A stretch of DNA of 64,000 bases from Aphidius gifuensis (Eukaryota > Arthropoda > Insecta > Hymenoptera > Braconidae), in assembly GCF_014905175.1 (NCBI RefSeq), contig NC_057788.1, positions 26,816,154-26,880,153 of the forward strand. The letters run 5' to 3'. The translations under genes were made by a program, and so were the position numbers. Below, one piece after another: positions 11,641 through 24,686 of this stretch (positions within the stretch are counted from its first letter, which is position 1; every line of letters begins with the position of its first letter). The notes under the pieces were generated by a model. The model saw nothing but the letters and a program-made list of their open reading frames with translations. It did not search any database and had not been told where the DNA came from.

Positions 11641-14600
11641 ATTGCTAAAAACAATTACTATCAATTTTTAACTAACAAAGTTTAAAGTTAAAAAAAAAAC
11701 AAATGAATAATTTTAATCTAAAAGAAGAAAGGTTTATTTATAAAATTGGAAAAAAACAATGGATACATCAACCCTCTGTGCCATTTACAATAATACAGTA
11801 TACAATGATTATAAATAAAGACATTAATTATAGGTAATACAATTATTAACTTTTTTTTCAACTATAAATTGTTGGAAAAAAAAATTAAATATATAATCAT
11901 GTTATTGAAATATGAAAGAGGAATAAATTAATTGTAAATATTTTTCTGAATTAATTAGTTGAATTAGGGTAAAATTAAAGTTCTATTTCTGTGGTTTTTC
12001 ACTGTACGAGGTAAGATTAATTGAATATTTGTAAATATAGATTGAAAAAAAGAAAAAAGAATTTTTTGCACATATCAATATTTGAATGAGTGTTTTTTTT
12101 TTTAGTGATATGGACGAATGGTTATTTTGTTTTTTTTCTTCTTTTAGTTAACTTGGTATTTGTAAAATTATTATTTATATAACTGTGGTTTGTTGTATAC
12201 AAAAAATTTCAATGCACTTGTACAGAATGAATTGCAATTTGAGATGGATAAAATAAAGTAAAAAAAAAAATATGTTTAAACGTTAAAGTTTTAGAAACTG
12301 AATTTTATATATATATCAAAACTCTGACTGGTAAAACTTGAATATAAAAAATACATTAAAAAATTTTTCTCTGTAAAATTTATGAGTACATGTTTTTTTA
12401 AAAAAATAAAAACCAAAAGATAAATATTATGGTTTTGATTTTATTATTTTTTATTTTTATAAAGGGACCAGTTTCTAAAAAAAAAAAAATTTAATTAAAT
12501 TTAAAATGAACATGATGATTTTTGTTCGAGTGTATAAACTTTTTACTTTAAGCTATACAGTAAAGCAGTTTGATTGATGTGAAAAGTGAAAAAAAAAAAT
12601 ACCAAAAATTGAAAATATTGTTGTTCCCTTATCTTAATATTGTTTTTCAATTGTTTAAAAAATTTTATTGATTTATTATTTGAAAAAATTAATAAATAAA
12701 CAATCAAATTGATAAGATGTTTTTTTGTGATATAAAAATTGTCTTGTAATAATATAATTCATGTTTAAAACTGAAGACAGACATGAACATTTTTTTTTTT
12801 TATTAATCTTTTTGCTTACATTTCAGAAAACTTTATGATTATGTGTAGTCTAAGAATTGTCCAACAAAGAAAAAAAAAACGAAAAGAAATTATTATTTGT
12901 GAATTAAGGACGTTGACAGTGTGTCTCACTGTGCTTTGAACGAATCGTAGTAGATACTATGAGAATGCTGGGTACCTCGAATAGATCCCAAGCTTTTTCA
13001 TTAAGCAAAACGCCTGAAGCTCACTGAGAGGCACTCTAATTGTTTTATGAAAGCACCCGGAGCTAAGTGGAACACGTCTTATAGAAAAGAAAAATAAAAA
13101 AAAAAAGAAATGGAAAAAGGTAAGACAACGACTTTTGGTTGAAATTGGTGAAGGGCATTTGTTGTCGTTTTATAAAAGTACCACGTTAAGAACAATGAGA
13201 AAAAATAAATAAATATAAAAATTCTACAATTTTCAATTTTCATATTATATTGTGCTTTTATATTCTCTTTCTTTTGCAAAACATTTAAAAGCTTATAACT
13301 TTATAAAACCATTACACGCATCACTGGTATGATATTGAAAATGAAAAACGAAATAAAAAAAAAATGTATAATATACGTATCGAATAATTTGAAACTGAAT
13401 CTAGATGAATCTATCTGTAGACTTTTTTTATTCATTGTTTTTTTCTGTCGCTTTTGTTTAAACGAGATTTCCATTCAATAAGATTTAGGTGGATCTTGAT
13501 ACCAAAGGTCACCTTGGACACTGGTCTGATAAATAGAGAATCCGTTTTTACGTTGAAAGATTTGCGGTGAAGAAACAATTTCTAACATACAAAACAGATA
13601 TTGTAAATCGATAAATAAAATTACTTTTTCAAACAGTATCTTGTACATTTTTTTTGAATAAAAAAATATACATTTATAAATTTTTTTTAAAAGCATTATA
13701 ATATATTTTAAATTAATATGATATTTTTAAACATCGATCTCATTGTGATAAAGTTTTTATTTAAAAATCACTGAAAGTTTTAATAAATGTATTTGCGTAG
13801 AAAATAAATCAAACGAAAAATAAAATTTTAAATGTTTAGTTAATTTTGCCTTTTCATCTCTTATGATTATTATCAATAGAAAAAAAAAGAGACGGAAAAA
13901 GTTAACGACAAGTGGCGTTTTTAGTTCTCAATTATCAATGACACGTGACCAAGTATAAATGTATTTGAAAATCGAATCATTCCTACTGAGTATATATTTC
14001 AAGCTACATTGATTACTAAAGTTTTCTTTCTCATTACCGTTAATTAATTCTCAAAAAGTTTAACTTGAAATACTTTTTTATATTATTTTTTTATAATTTT
14101 TAAATTTATGACTTTTTACTTTAGTATTTTTCAGTAGATAAAAAACGTATTAGTCGGGCACAGTGGTCGAGTTATTTTGAGGTCAGCCAGTAAAAATTAA
14201 CTACTAATTTATCATCAATTAAATACTAATTAAATTAAATTTAATAATCATTTTTTTTTTTTAAAGCTTTGATTGATGTACGTGTTCCAATTCAATTTAG
14301 CAATTTTTTTTTCTTCTTCTAAATTGCTTGACCTTTTTAAAAATAATTGAAACGATATGTAGTAGTAAAATAATTACTACATTATTTACGTTTAATAATT
14401 TTTTACAAGTATCATTTACTTTTGTCTTTTATCTTGTCTTTTATAAAAAAAATACGGGTCATGAGTGGCTACTATTCTTGAATCCGTTGTCTTGGTCGAT
14501 ATCGGTGCTCTGCAGACCTGGACATTCACCACGACTTTCAAATCACCTTTTTCCGTTTGGCTAAATCTTCGATCTACCCTTTTATTTTATTTTTGGTCTT

Positions 14601-17600
14601 TTTTTATATATCCCTTGGCTAAACCACTACCAGCTCATTGTTCAACCACTGATTTTTCATTCACACTTCTCTTCATCCTATAAAAATACGACTTGTTCAA
14701 CGAGACGTATCTTTTTCCATTAGTTTGAATTTACAACCAAAACATTTTATTTTGTACAAATGTAAGCAAATATTTTTTTCATTATTTTATTTCATTTATT
14801 TTTCTTTTTTTTCCAAGAGAAAGATTTTTTTATTCCTGCATTTGATTTTTTTTATTTTTGAAACTAGTTTTTATTTAAATAATATATTAGAATAGAGTTG
14901 TTGAAATATTATAAAATTAAAAAACAATAGTAAAAAACATATGGAACAAGTTGTAAACGTTTAAAATTAATTGTTTAAAATTGTGACAATTTATAGACCC
15001 TTCTAAAAACCAACTTATGAAGTTTAGAAATTTATAGCCCTCTTAATCTGTGGTTATACTGGCAAGCTTAATAAATCATATACATGTGTGCTAAAATGAA
15101 CAAAAATCAGCAACAAAATTGAGCATATAATATTTACTATTCGTGATTGATCGTGTTCATGAATTGTGCTTGTCAAAAAAAAAAATAGAATAAAACTACA
15201 AAAATAAAAATCTATAAAATAATATAATAAAAAAAAAAAAAAATTAAATTTATGGATAGTAAAATAATTCGATAAACTATTACCAACTGAATAAAGTTAT
15301 ATGAAATTTTGCTCGTAAAATAATTTAATATTTTCACAAATAATTTCTTTTTTTTGTTAATAGTACGATAATTTTGCATACATGTCACATAGATTTTGAA
15401 TAAAAGCAAGAACCATATCCATTTGGTTTCTTCTTCATAGCATTTCAAAGTGTTTCACCACGTGTGACCATTTTGCAAGAAGAAGCCATCTAACAAATGG
15501 CATCTAACAGCTGGCTCAAGCGAGTGAAAAAGTAAAGCTATAGTCAGCCAAATTGAACGCGCAATTTTGAAGTAGTCTTGAATTTATCGTAGTGGAAAAA
15601 AAAAAAAAAGCCATAGACTGTGGTATTCAAAAATTGTGGTTTACTTTTTCACAACAAATGCCATTTGTATAATTAAATTAACATATGGTATTAACATTAT
15701 CAAAAAGAATAAATGAATAACAACAAAAAAGAAAATACAATTTTTATACTTGAAAATGAATTTTTTTCTTTCTCATTGTTGTTATTAATAATAATGCAAA
15801 AATATTAAATTATTTGTTTTAAATCAATTTGTTATTTGTCAATGAAAATGATATATATTTTATATTTACATATTTTTCATGAGGAAACGTATTTGAATAA
15901 GCTTCTCTTCAAGTTTTAATTGATTCATTATATATTGAAATTGAAATTTCGACTGACGTGCAATTAATATTGCTGATGTAATTATATACATGCATTTTAA
16001 CAGCTTCTAATTGGATACAATATTATTATTCAGTTTTGTAATTAGATATTTGATATTGAATATATACTTTGAAATATTATATTAATGTTTTTAACACATT
16101 TACCTCATAAACTGGAAGTAAATATTGAGTCACGGTTACTATACATTTTATTTTATCTCAGCTTTTTGTAGTTTCTTTTTTCTTCAATCTTTAATTCTTT
16201 TTTTTTTGCTGTTTTGCCCTTTTATTTTTTTGTCAGGGAAAACACGCTTTGGTGCTGCACCACCTCCTCGGGGGCAATTCCTACAGCTTCACAAGTAAAA
16301 ACACGTTTTATACGAACGGCCCAAAAAAAAAAAAGAAAAAATGTGCTCCCGGGAATCCAGAGCACGTCGATAAAAGAGTTGAAGCACGTCGATGAATCCC
16401 AGGAAAGGGCGAACCAGAAAATTCCTTGGGAGACCTCAAATTTAAGATATATTGTCATGCTCATTTTACGACTATTAAGAATTTTATCTTGATCAATAAA
16501 TACTTATTAAAAATAAACTAAGTATACCATCAAACAATTAATTCAAAGTATTGTTCAATTTTTCTTTTGATTTTTGAAATTTTTCATCACATAAATCTCA
16601 ATCAAATAGGAAAAAAAAATGAAAAAATACTTATGAAAATTGTATGACATATATTTTGTAAAATTAAAGAAAGAATTCCTAAATTTTCAAGTGATTTCAT
16701 ATCCAAGTATTATTAAATATCATTGAATCATTCGACCATCAAACTAGTGCTTTTTTTTTATGTATATACTCGTCTTTGACTAACGTTAGTTATACGTACG
16801 TACATTATACTCGAGTGCACTTTGAATATAGGGGACTTTGATCGTCTATTTTCACCATGATATTATGCTTTCATCATCTTCACATTGCAAATAAATTTAT
16901 CAACATCAATCGAACATATACGAGTCAATAGATTCGTGAAAATTATTTTTTTGAAAATAAATATCCAATGTAAAAGTGTAAAGTAAACTTGACTAAGTTA
17001 AAAATTATCACTCAAAGTTAGTTGTATTTAAATCAACAGAAAAATATGTTAAAATATATACTTGAATTTTTAATTTTTAGTATGTGAAATATATATATTC
17101 AAACTGTAATATTAACATTCCTAGAATTGAATGAATGATCAAAGGAATGATAAACGCAACTGGTCAAATTTATAACGCATCAATGATGAGTTGCCACATA
17201 AAAAAAAAAAAAAAAAAAACATTTTCAACAGATAGCTAATTATTCAAAAAGCTATAAATTTTATTTTTATTTATTTTTTCTAGTTAAATACTTTATTTAC
17301 TATTTTCTCGTCTATTTAAAAGTAATTTTATTTTTAGATTTTTTGTTTATTTTTAATTTTAAACCATGCAATTTGATGAATTAAGTAAATGCTGATAAAA
17401 AATTTAGATAAATGCGTGAAATAATCAAAAAACAATTCATCATCATCAAGGTGACCTGATAATAAATAGCCAGTTTAACGGACATTTTCAACACATATAA
17501 AAACAAAAATAACACATATACATATTAACACAAATAAAAATAAAATACTATATTCATACAGTTAATGTGAAAGTCAACTTTCAGTTCATGCCTTATCTGA

Positions 17601-20600
17601 CACTCGTTACAAAACTATGAGGGAGTGAAAATGAGAGGGTGGTGAAGCTTAAATAAAATAAAGAAAAAAAAGAAATAACGAGAGTGATGATAAGCAAACC
17701 TCAACGAGTTTAACCGACCAACGTTGACGAAGCTCATAAGTGGTTATACCTTGATGAAATATTTAATTTCACGACGAGCTTCCGTATGCACTTTGTACGT
17801 GACACAACAGTAGGACTTGATGATCTTATAACTCTGAGTATATAATAAAAATAAAAAATAATAACAATACAAAATAATAATAATAATTATTATTATTATG
17901 ATAACATTTATTCACGTATATTTAACGAACAAAAGCATAAATAATAACTTGTTGATAACCATTTTATACTATTCATCTTAAAACCTTTTAATTTTTTTTT
18001 TTTTTTTCTTTTATTATATTTTAATATTCAATTCTTGTTCCAATTTTTATTCTTTGATTTAAAAAAATTTTAAAAGACCGGAAATTTGATGCTTGAATCA
18101 ACTTGGATCTTTCGATTGGTTTTTTATTTTTTTTTTTGGATAGGACTGATGGATATTGAACTTGTTTACAATGATTCTTGTTTATATGAAAGAATTTTAA
18201 ATGAAACTATTTTAACTTGTAATAAAATTTGGATTCAATACGTGAATGTTGAAAATAATAGAAAGAAAAGAAAAAAATTGGCTTAGTAACGATCGATTTA
18301 TTTGTTATTTTATTTTTTTTATATACAAAGACCACTGGAGGGATTCTGAGCTTATAGAATGTCTCGATGTGGTCTCGATCTTGTAACGGATATCATGTTT
18401 CTGGACCACGATCAAGTACATAAGAAGCTGGAAGGATTCAAGTCACGAATTTAGTTTACGTGTGACGACTTCACCGACCACATATATAAACACACTTGGT
18501 TACCGAAAATGTCTGTTACCATCTAACCCATTTTCCAACATTGTCTTTTTCGAAAGTTAATCCAGCAAACATCAACTGGGATTTTATTTTACTTATGTAA
18601 GAAAATGGTTGATTCTTTATTTTTGCGTGTTTTATTTTTTTTTTTCGTTCTTGAAAAATTTTCCAATGAAACTTTTGTTATACTTATATATATATGTTTT
18701 TTTATTTTATTCTGAAGATGAAAATTCTTTACTTTCTCATACTCTATTATTTTTTTATTCACATGACTTTCTAGGGAAATCAAATTGAGAAAAAATGACA
18801 CAGTCGTATCTACATCAAGTGCTATTTTATTTTTTATGCATATATCTATGCATTTCAGGCTGAAAAAAAGTGTGAAAGAAAAAAGGCATAAAAGTGACAA
18901 GTGATGTTTGAAAAAAAAAAAATTATGAATGATGAAAAATATGCGAAGAAATCCTTATTTCTTTCTGTCAGTAAATTTTTTTTTTTTTCTTTCATATATA
19001 TTTTTGTATAACGATCTGAATTTTTTTTATAAAAATATTTCTATTATAAAAAAAAAAAAGTTGTGTATGCTTTTTAAAAAAAAGAAAACCCCTGAGAATA
19101 AGAAATAAAAATCAACACATTGACGTAATGATTTTTCAGAGTACTGCGACGAGTTGAAATTTGATGTATCAAGAAAATCAAATTGACAGTTATATCATCA
19201 AAAATCAAAATAAAAAATACGCGTACCAATTTTACTTTAAAACATTTCCATCAGTATTTAAAAAAAAATTTAAACGCTGTCAATTTTTTATATTTTTTAA
19301 AATTTCCATTAAAACATTTTCATAAATTTATTAAATTTAAAAATAATTGACGTAATGTATGTTATTGAAGATAAAATGACCACCGCAAAAATAGATTTAT
19401 TTTTATAAAACTAATGAAAATATAATTTATAATTTGATATTCAAATTAAATTTTATGAATAAATAATTAATAAAATAAAAAAAAACGTAATAACTGGTGG
19501 TTGATAAAATAATGGAGATTAAAAAGTCATTTGGTCAAAGTAGAATTTGAGTTTGACTGATTATACTGAGAGAAGTGAGTGAGGGTTTACCAATGAGTCA
19601 CGAAACTCGCTTTATGTGGCCATATAACGTCAGTTGTTTTTGTTGATCGGTTTTCTAGCTTATATATTTTACCCACAAATATTTCATAATAGACAATTTC
19701 GAAATGTTTGTCAAACTCTGAATGACAAGTCTCCCATAGAAAATTGAATCATAAACAAACTGTTCAAACACTCAATATCCTTACTCAAATATATGTTTAT
19801 CATATTGACATAATGACCGAACGAAAAAAAATTTATTTTTCATTGTTTTACAAATTAAAATTTCATTGTATTGATTTAAAAATAATTTCAATTCTTTTTT
19901 AAATATAAAAATATCTCACAATGTAGTTTTAATTTATTTTATATAATTGCAATTTAAATTTTTATATTTTTTTCGGAAATGAATGATAATTATTAAATAA
20001 ACAGTTGAAAGAATTTAAGTCAAGTTTGTAATAATGATAATTACGAATGTTATCTTGATAATAATAAATACAGCAAATGGTGTCATCAAACTTTGTCTTA
20101 TATTTGTGTGGGTTTTTGTCTGAGCTATGATATACCAAGTTTTCAAGATTATGAGAAAGATTGAGTAATTAACATCTTCAAGTATACAAATGAATGAATA
20201 AGTGCGAATATAGTTGTCAAGTAAATTCAAGAAACATGACCCTATCAAGTAGAATTACACTTGAAAGTACTTGGCTCATTTAACAATAGGCATCAACTTA
20301 TTGCTGACACAAATACCAAGTGGTTATTCTTCGACTCTAAAATATTAATAATCTCTATTAAAACTGTATAGAAAATAAAATAGTTATAATAATAATTTAA
20401 CAATAAAATAATAAGATGAAAATAAAATAATAAATGCTGAGAAAACAAAATTAAAGTCTTCTAGGTCAAATCTCTTTAAACAAATTGCCGTTAAATAGGT
20501 AAAAATATTTTTAAAAAAAGTCAGAATAATTGATATACTTTTATGTTGCAAAAATTTTAAACTTAAAAATCCTCGAGTGTGATTTTTTAAGTACACATAA

Positions 20601-23600
20601 TATATATAGTAAAAATAAAATGAAAATGTCATCAACGAAGTCTGGCACTGTATCTAAGATGTTGAATAAAATAAAAAAAATAAAAATTGCTGGTGTGGTG
20701 CTTTTTTTTTGCACTGAAAATGGCATGAACGATGATAAGGAGTCCCAATACGATAATGAAAAAAAATGCGGCTGTGCTCCCTGCAGAGTAGAGCTCGTGG
20801 AAAATTATTATCGTAATTTTTATCAGAGATGAAAGGATTTTTTCTTTTTTGCTTAAAAAAAAAAGATATCAGACAATTGGCTCTTTAGCAACTAATTGAA
20901 TACTTAATTTCTTTTTTTAAATAGTGTGAAAAAATAGTTGAATCAAAGATAAAAATTTTTCATATAAATATAAATTAATAATAATGCTGTGACTTTGACA
21001 AGTGACGTATAGAATTACGTAAACCTGCAAACATTTAATGATGATAAATCGGTAAAATTTAAAACTATATAATGCCAACAGCAATTTTCATTGTATTTAA
21101 TCAATAATATTTGAATGTCATTAATAATGAGAATATCATGACGATATGTGAAGCTTCAATGAACATACTAATTAAAATTTATATCGAAAATTGACTAATA
21201 CACACATTTATATCATATATGCATCTAAATAAAAATATGTGCCATCAATATATAAAAACAAATACTTAATATTGGAAATCGCTTTTTCATTGTAAACTAT
21301 TTGGTCAATCAATAATTTCAAATGAAAAAAATAATATTATATAATATCATTTTTCATTTATAAATCATATTAATTTTCCAGGTAAAAATTTTCATTTAAT
21401 TTTTTTTTTTGACATTTGCGTGCAAAATGTAATAATTGTTCATGAAAAAATAGTTAAAATTATTCGCGTGTGGAAATTATTACTACATGCGTTTCGATAG
21501 TAATTGTTTGAAGTAAAATATAATTACAATAGACAAAAACTTGCAAGACAAGTTTATGTGTCATAATTTTTTTTATATTAAATAATTTGCATGTTATCCT
21601 ATTTAAAAAAAATTACAAGTATAATAAGTAAATAGAATCATCAAAAGCTCATTATCGTTTTTGTTGAAATAATTTAAATTAAGTAAACACACAGCAAGAA
21701 TAAAAAATAAATTTATAATATAATGTTTTAGTATTCAATCAAAAATAAAAGTCTATTTTTAAATTGAATTTTGTATGGATTAAAAATAGTTGGATAGACA
21801 GTTACTTGAATTATACATTTAAATATTAGATAAGGTTATATATGCGGGCACCCACGTTCTATACACGAAACGACTCTTAATGTTTACACAGTATTTACAG
21901 ACTAAGGTAATTACCAAGTACTTGATGTTTTTCTCTCTCATATTTTTACAATTATTATTTATTTTTTTATCTTTTTATATTTGTATTTTGCGAGTACACT
22001 TGGAATATTATAGTCTTTGTCGACAAAACACTTTCACATCAATCACTCACCCCAGTGGTCACGATAGTATGGCACAAGTGAAGTACGACCCAACACCACG
22101 CGAATACAACAGACGAACGCGCCTTTAATAATAATAATAATATAAAAAAATAAACCATTATGAAAATAATAAAAAAATGATATCAAGAAAAAAAAAAAAA
22201 ACATGCAAAAAAAAATAGCATTGTTGAGAACATGACTAGGCTTTCTATTCACTTTTTTTTTTTTTTTTAAATTTTTATTTATATCTTTTTTCTCGGAAAG
22301 TTAAGCGATACAAGGAACACCCTGAGGTTAGTCACTTTGAATATTTTTTATTGCATTAAAAAGTTTTTTTATTAAAGTAAAAAAAAATAAAAAAAAAATG
22401 AGAAATATTGTTAATAAATTTAAAAATGTAATATTTAAAATAAAAAAATTATTTAGTATTATTATTATTAATAAGTATTGATTCGTATTAAGTATCAGAT
22501 AATAAGCTTTTAGGGTTATTCGTGATGTTGTAATACTACAAAGCTGCTACTAGTAAATCCCCTTGTTTTAGAGTCAAAACGAATCAATATACAGGATGAG
22601 TTTATAACACTATTATATCGATTAGTTGAATTATACAATGTACTCAAATAAACAGGTACTATTTAAAGATACAAAAACCACTTAAAAATATTGCAACTAT
22701 AAATATTTATAAATATTTATATGAAAAGTAAATTTAATATTGATATAAAGAGCTGAAAGAAAATACTGTACTATCATTTCTGGGTTATATTTATTCGTTT
22801 ATGTATATAGTTTTACATGAAAAAATATAAAATAAAAAAGTCGAGCAAGAAAACGAGAATAATGCTGATAAAATATATCTCAAAGAAAAATTTACGATTA
22901 AGATGCTACTTCTTTTACAAATGGACTGAATTTTTTTTTTTTTTTATCAGCTTTTCAACGAAAGTATTTTCTCATTACATGCACGTTTCTTTGAATATTT
23001 AATACAATTCGATTTATTTTATTTTTTCTAAATAAGAAATCGATATTTTGATTACAGCTTTTTTAACTCAATCATCGATTTAATATTGAGTTGAAATTAA
23101 TTTAACTTTATTAAGAAAAAAAAAATTAGCTTAATAGAATTTCGTGCTTTTTTTTTTTCGATTATACAATTTTATTTTTGCATAATTTTCACGGTTTTAC
23201 GAATCAATTGACTGAGGTTCAGAAGCATTTGTCGCAAGTCATTCGTTTTTTTTTTTTTTTTATTTGTATATTTTTATTACTATTAGTTTTTTTTTTTTCA
23301 CTCAGTTAATGGTTTACTCGTTCAAACCAGGCTGACAGTGTTTGTGCGACGAAGTTGATGGTTCGTAAAACTTTTCTGAACATTTTTTTTCTCCCCTGTT
23401 TTCCACCACCAACATAGCAATGTCTTTTTTACCTTTCATTTTTTTTTTACGCTTTTAGTTGTTTTACTTTACTTTTTTTTTGTTTTATTATAAAAATTTT
23501 TCGTTTTTTTATTTTATTTTTTTTTCACAACGTACTCGAATTCTAACGGTAACCGAAAAGCTCTTACAGCTTTCTGAAAAGCAGAAAAAAAAGAAAGAAA

Positions 23601-24641
23601 GTTGCTGGGAAAACAAAAAGGTATAAAATTTTGAAAAAGTAAAGGATATATAATGACAAAAAAAAAATGAATATATGTATACATAGGGCTTTTTACCTGA
23701 AAAAACATATAAGGGACTAAAATCTTTCAACGATTCAGAAGTTTTTTTTTTTTTGATTGAATGAATGTAATTTTTTCTATTGAATTTTGTTGTTGATTTT
23801 GTTTTTCATACGAGCAAATATATAAAGAAGAAAAATATTTGTTATTTGTATCAATATGAATGGTTTTTATTTTTGAGATAATAAAAGCCACAATGATTGA
23901 AAAAAAATTTACGAAAATAATAATCCATACACTAATGTTGAATTATTTTTTAAAAAAGTTTTTATTGATTTTTTTATGCTATAGATTTTCATTGAATGTT
24001 TTATTATTATTATTATAATATTTTATTATCAAATATTTCTGAGAATATAATTTATAGTAATGATTTTTATTTTTAAAATTTTTTTTCAGCTGAGGAATGT
24101 ATTCTTGTGGTTTCACGGTTTTATCTAACTTTTAAAATGTAATAAAAATAATGTAAAAAAGAAAAAAAAAAAGCCCTTTGGCTCATGATCATTCCACATT
24201 ATGAAATAATAAAATAAGACAAAAAAAAATGCAATTTTTCTCTTTAAATATCTCGATAGAGCGAAAGAAACTTTTTAATTTTTAACATTTGTTTTTATTT
24301 TATTTAAATAAACCCCCAGGTATTTTTCGTGGAATTTGAAACTCAATATGTTTTTCAAGTACAAATTCAAGCAAAATTGTTTGTGAATTATTTAAAAAAA
24401 AAAATTGTCAAAACTTGAATCTTAATTGATAATAAATACTGTTATTTATCATGTGAGATAAAAAATTTTTTAATCAATGAAAATGTTAAAATTTAATATA
24501 AAGTTTTTTTAATACCGAAAGAGAAATAAATAAAAAATAGAAATTCAAATATTAAGTTAAAAAAAAAAAAAAAAAAAGAATATTGAAGTATTTAAATAGC
24601 AAGAAAAGTCATACTCATACGGTTATTGTTTTTTCACAAGA

Positions 24642-24655
24642 GTGAATATATTCAC
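24642..24655. promoter_or_regulatory. Perfect 14 bp palindrome before the pseudo-ADAMTS start
   Basis: GTGAATATATTCAC lies about 30 nt upstream of the ATG of the first ADAMTS gene. It could be a factor-binding site or the core promoter region. There is no direct evidence of function. Confidence 0.3.
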
Positions 24656-24686
24656 ATCACGTGTATTGTACAGTTTGAATCTTAAA

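Larger units (their letters stand above)
11583..24686. other. Intergenic region without a supported gene (about 13 kb)
   Basis: Mostly AT-rich with many homopolymer runs. Longer ORFs are low-complexity and match no family I know. Several GC-richer islands stand out: about 12900-13080, 14450-14640, 16236-16445, 18330-18560 and 22015-22130. They are candidates for conserved regulatory DNA or untranslated exons. No transposase, tRNA or rRNA signature was seen. Confidence 0.6.

Noticed and set aside
16214..16492. ORF of 92 codons in a GC-richer island
   Set aside because: Matches no family I recognise and contains a poly-Lys stretch from an A run; no splice or start context supports it. Kept only as a GC-richer island.
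20530..20832. ORF of 100 codons with Cys-rich end (CGCAPC)
   Set aside because: No homologue recognised, the 5' half is AT-driven, and there is no supporting splice site or neighbouring exon.
22010..22128. Short GC-richer reading frame ending in a Arg-rich stretch
   Set aside because: Too short, no recognisable family and no exon boundaries; may be regulatory DNA.
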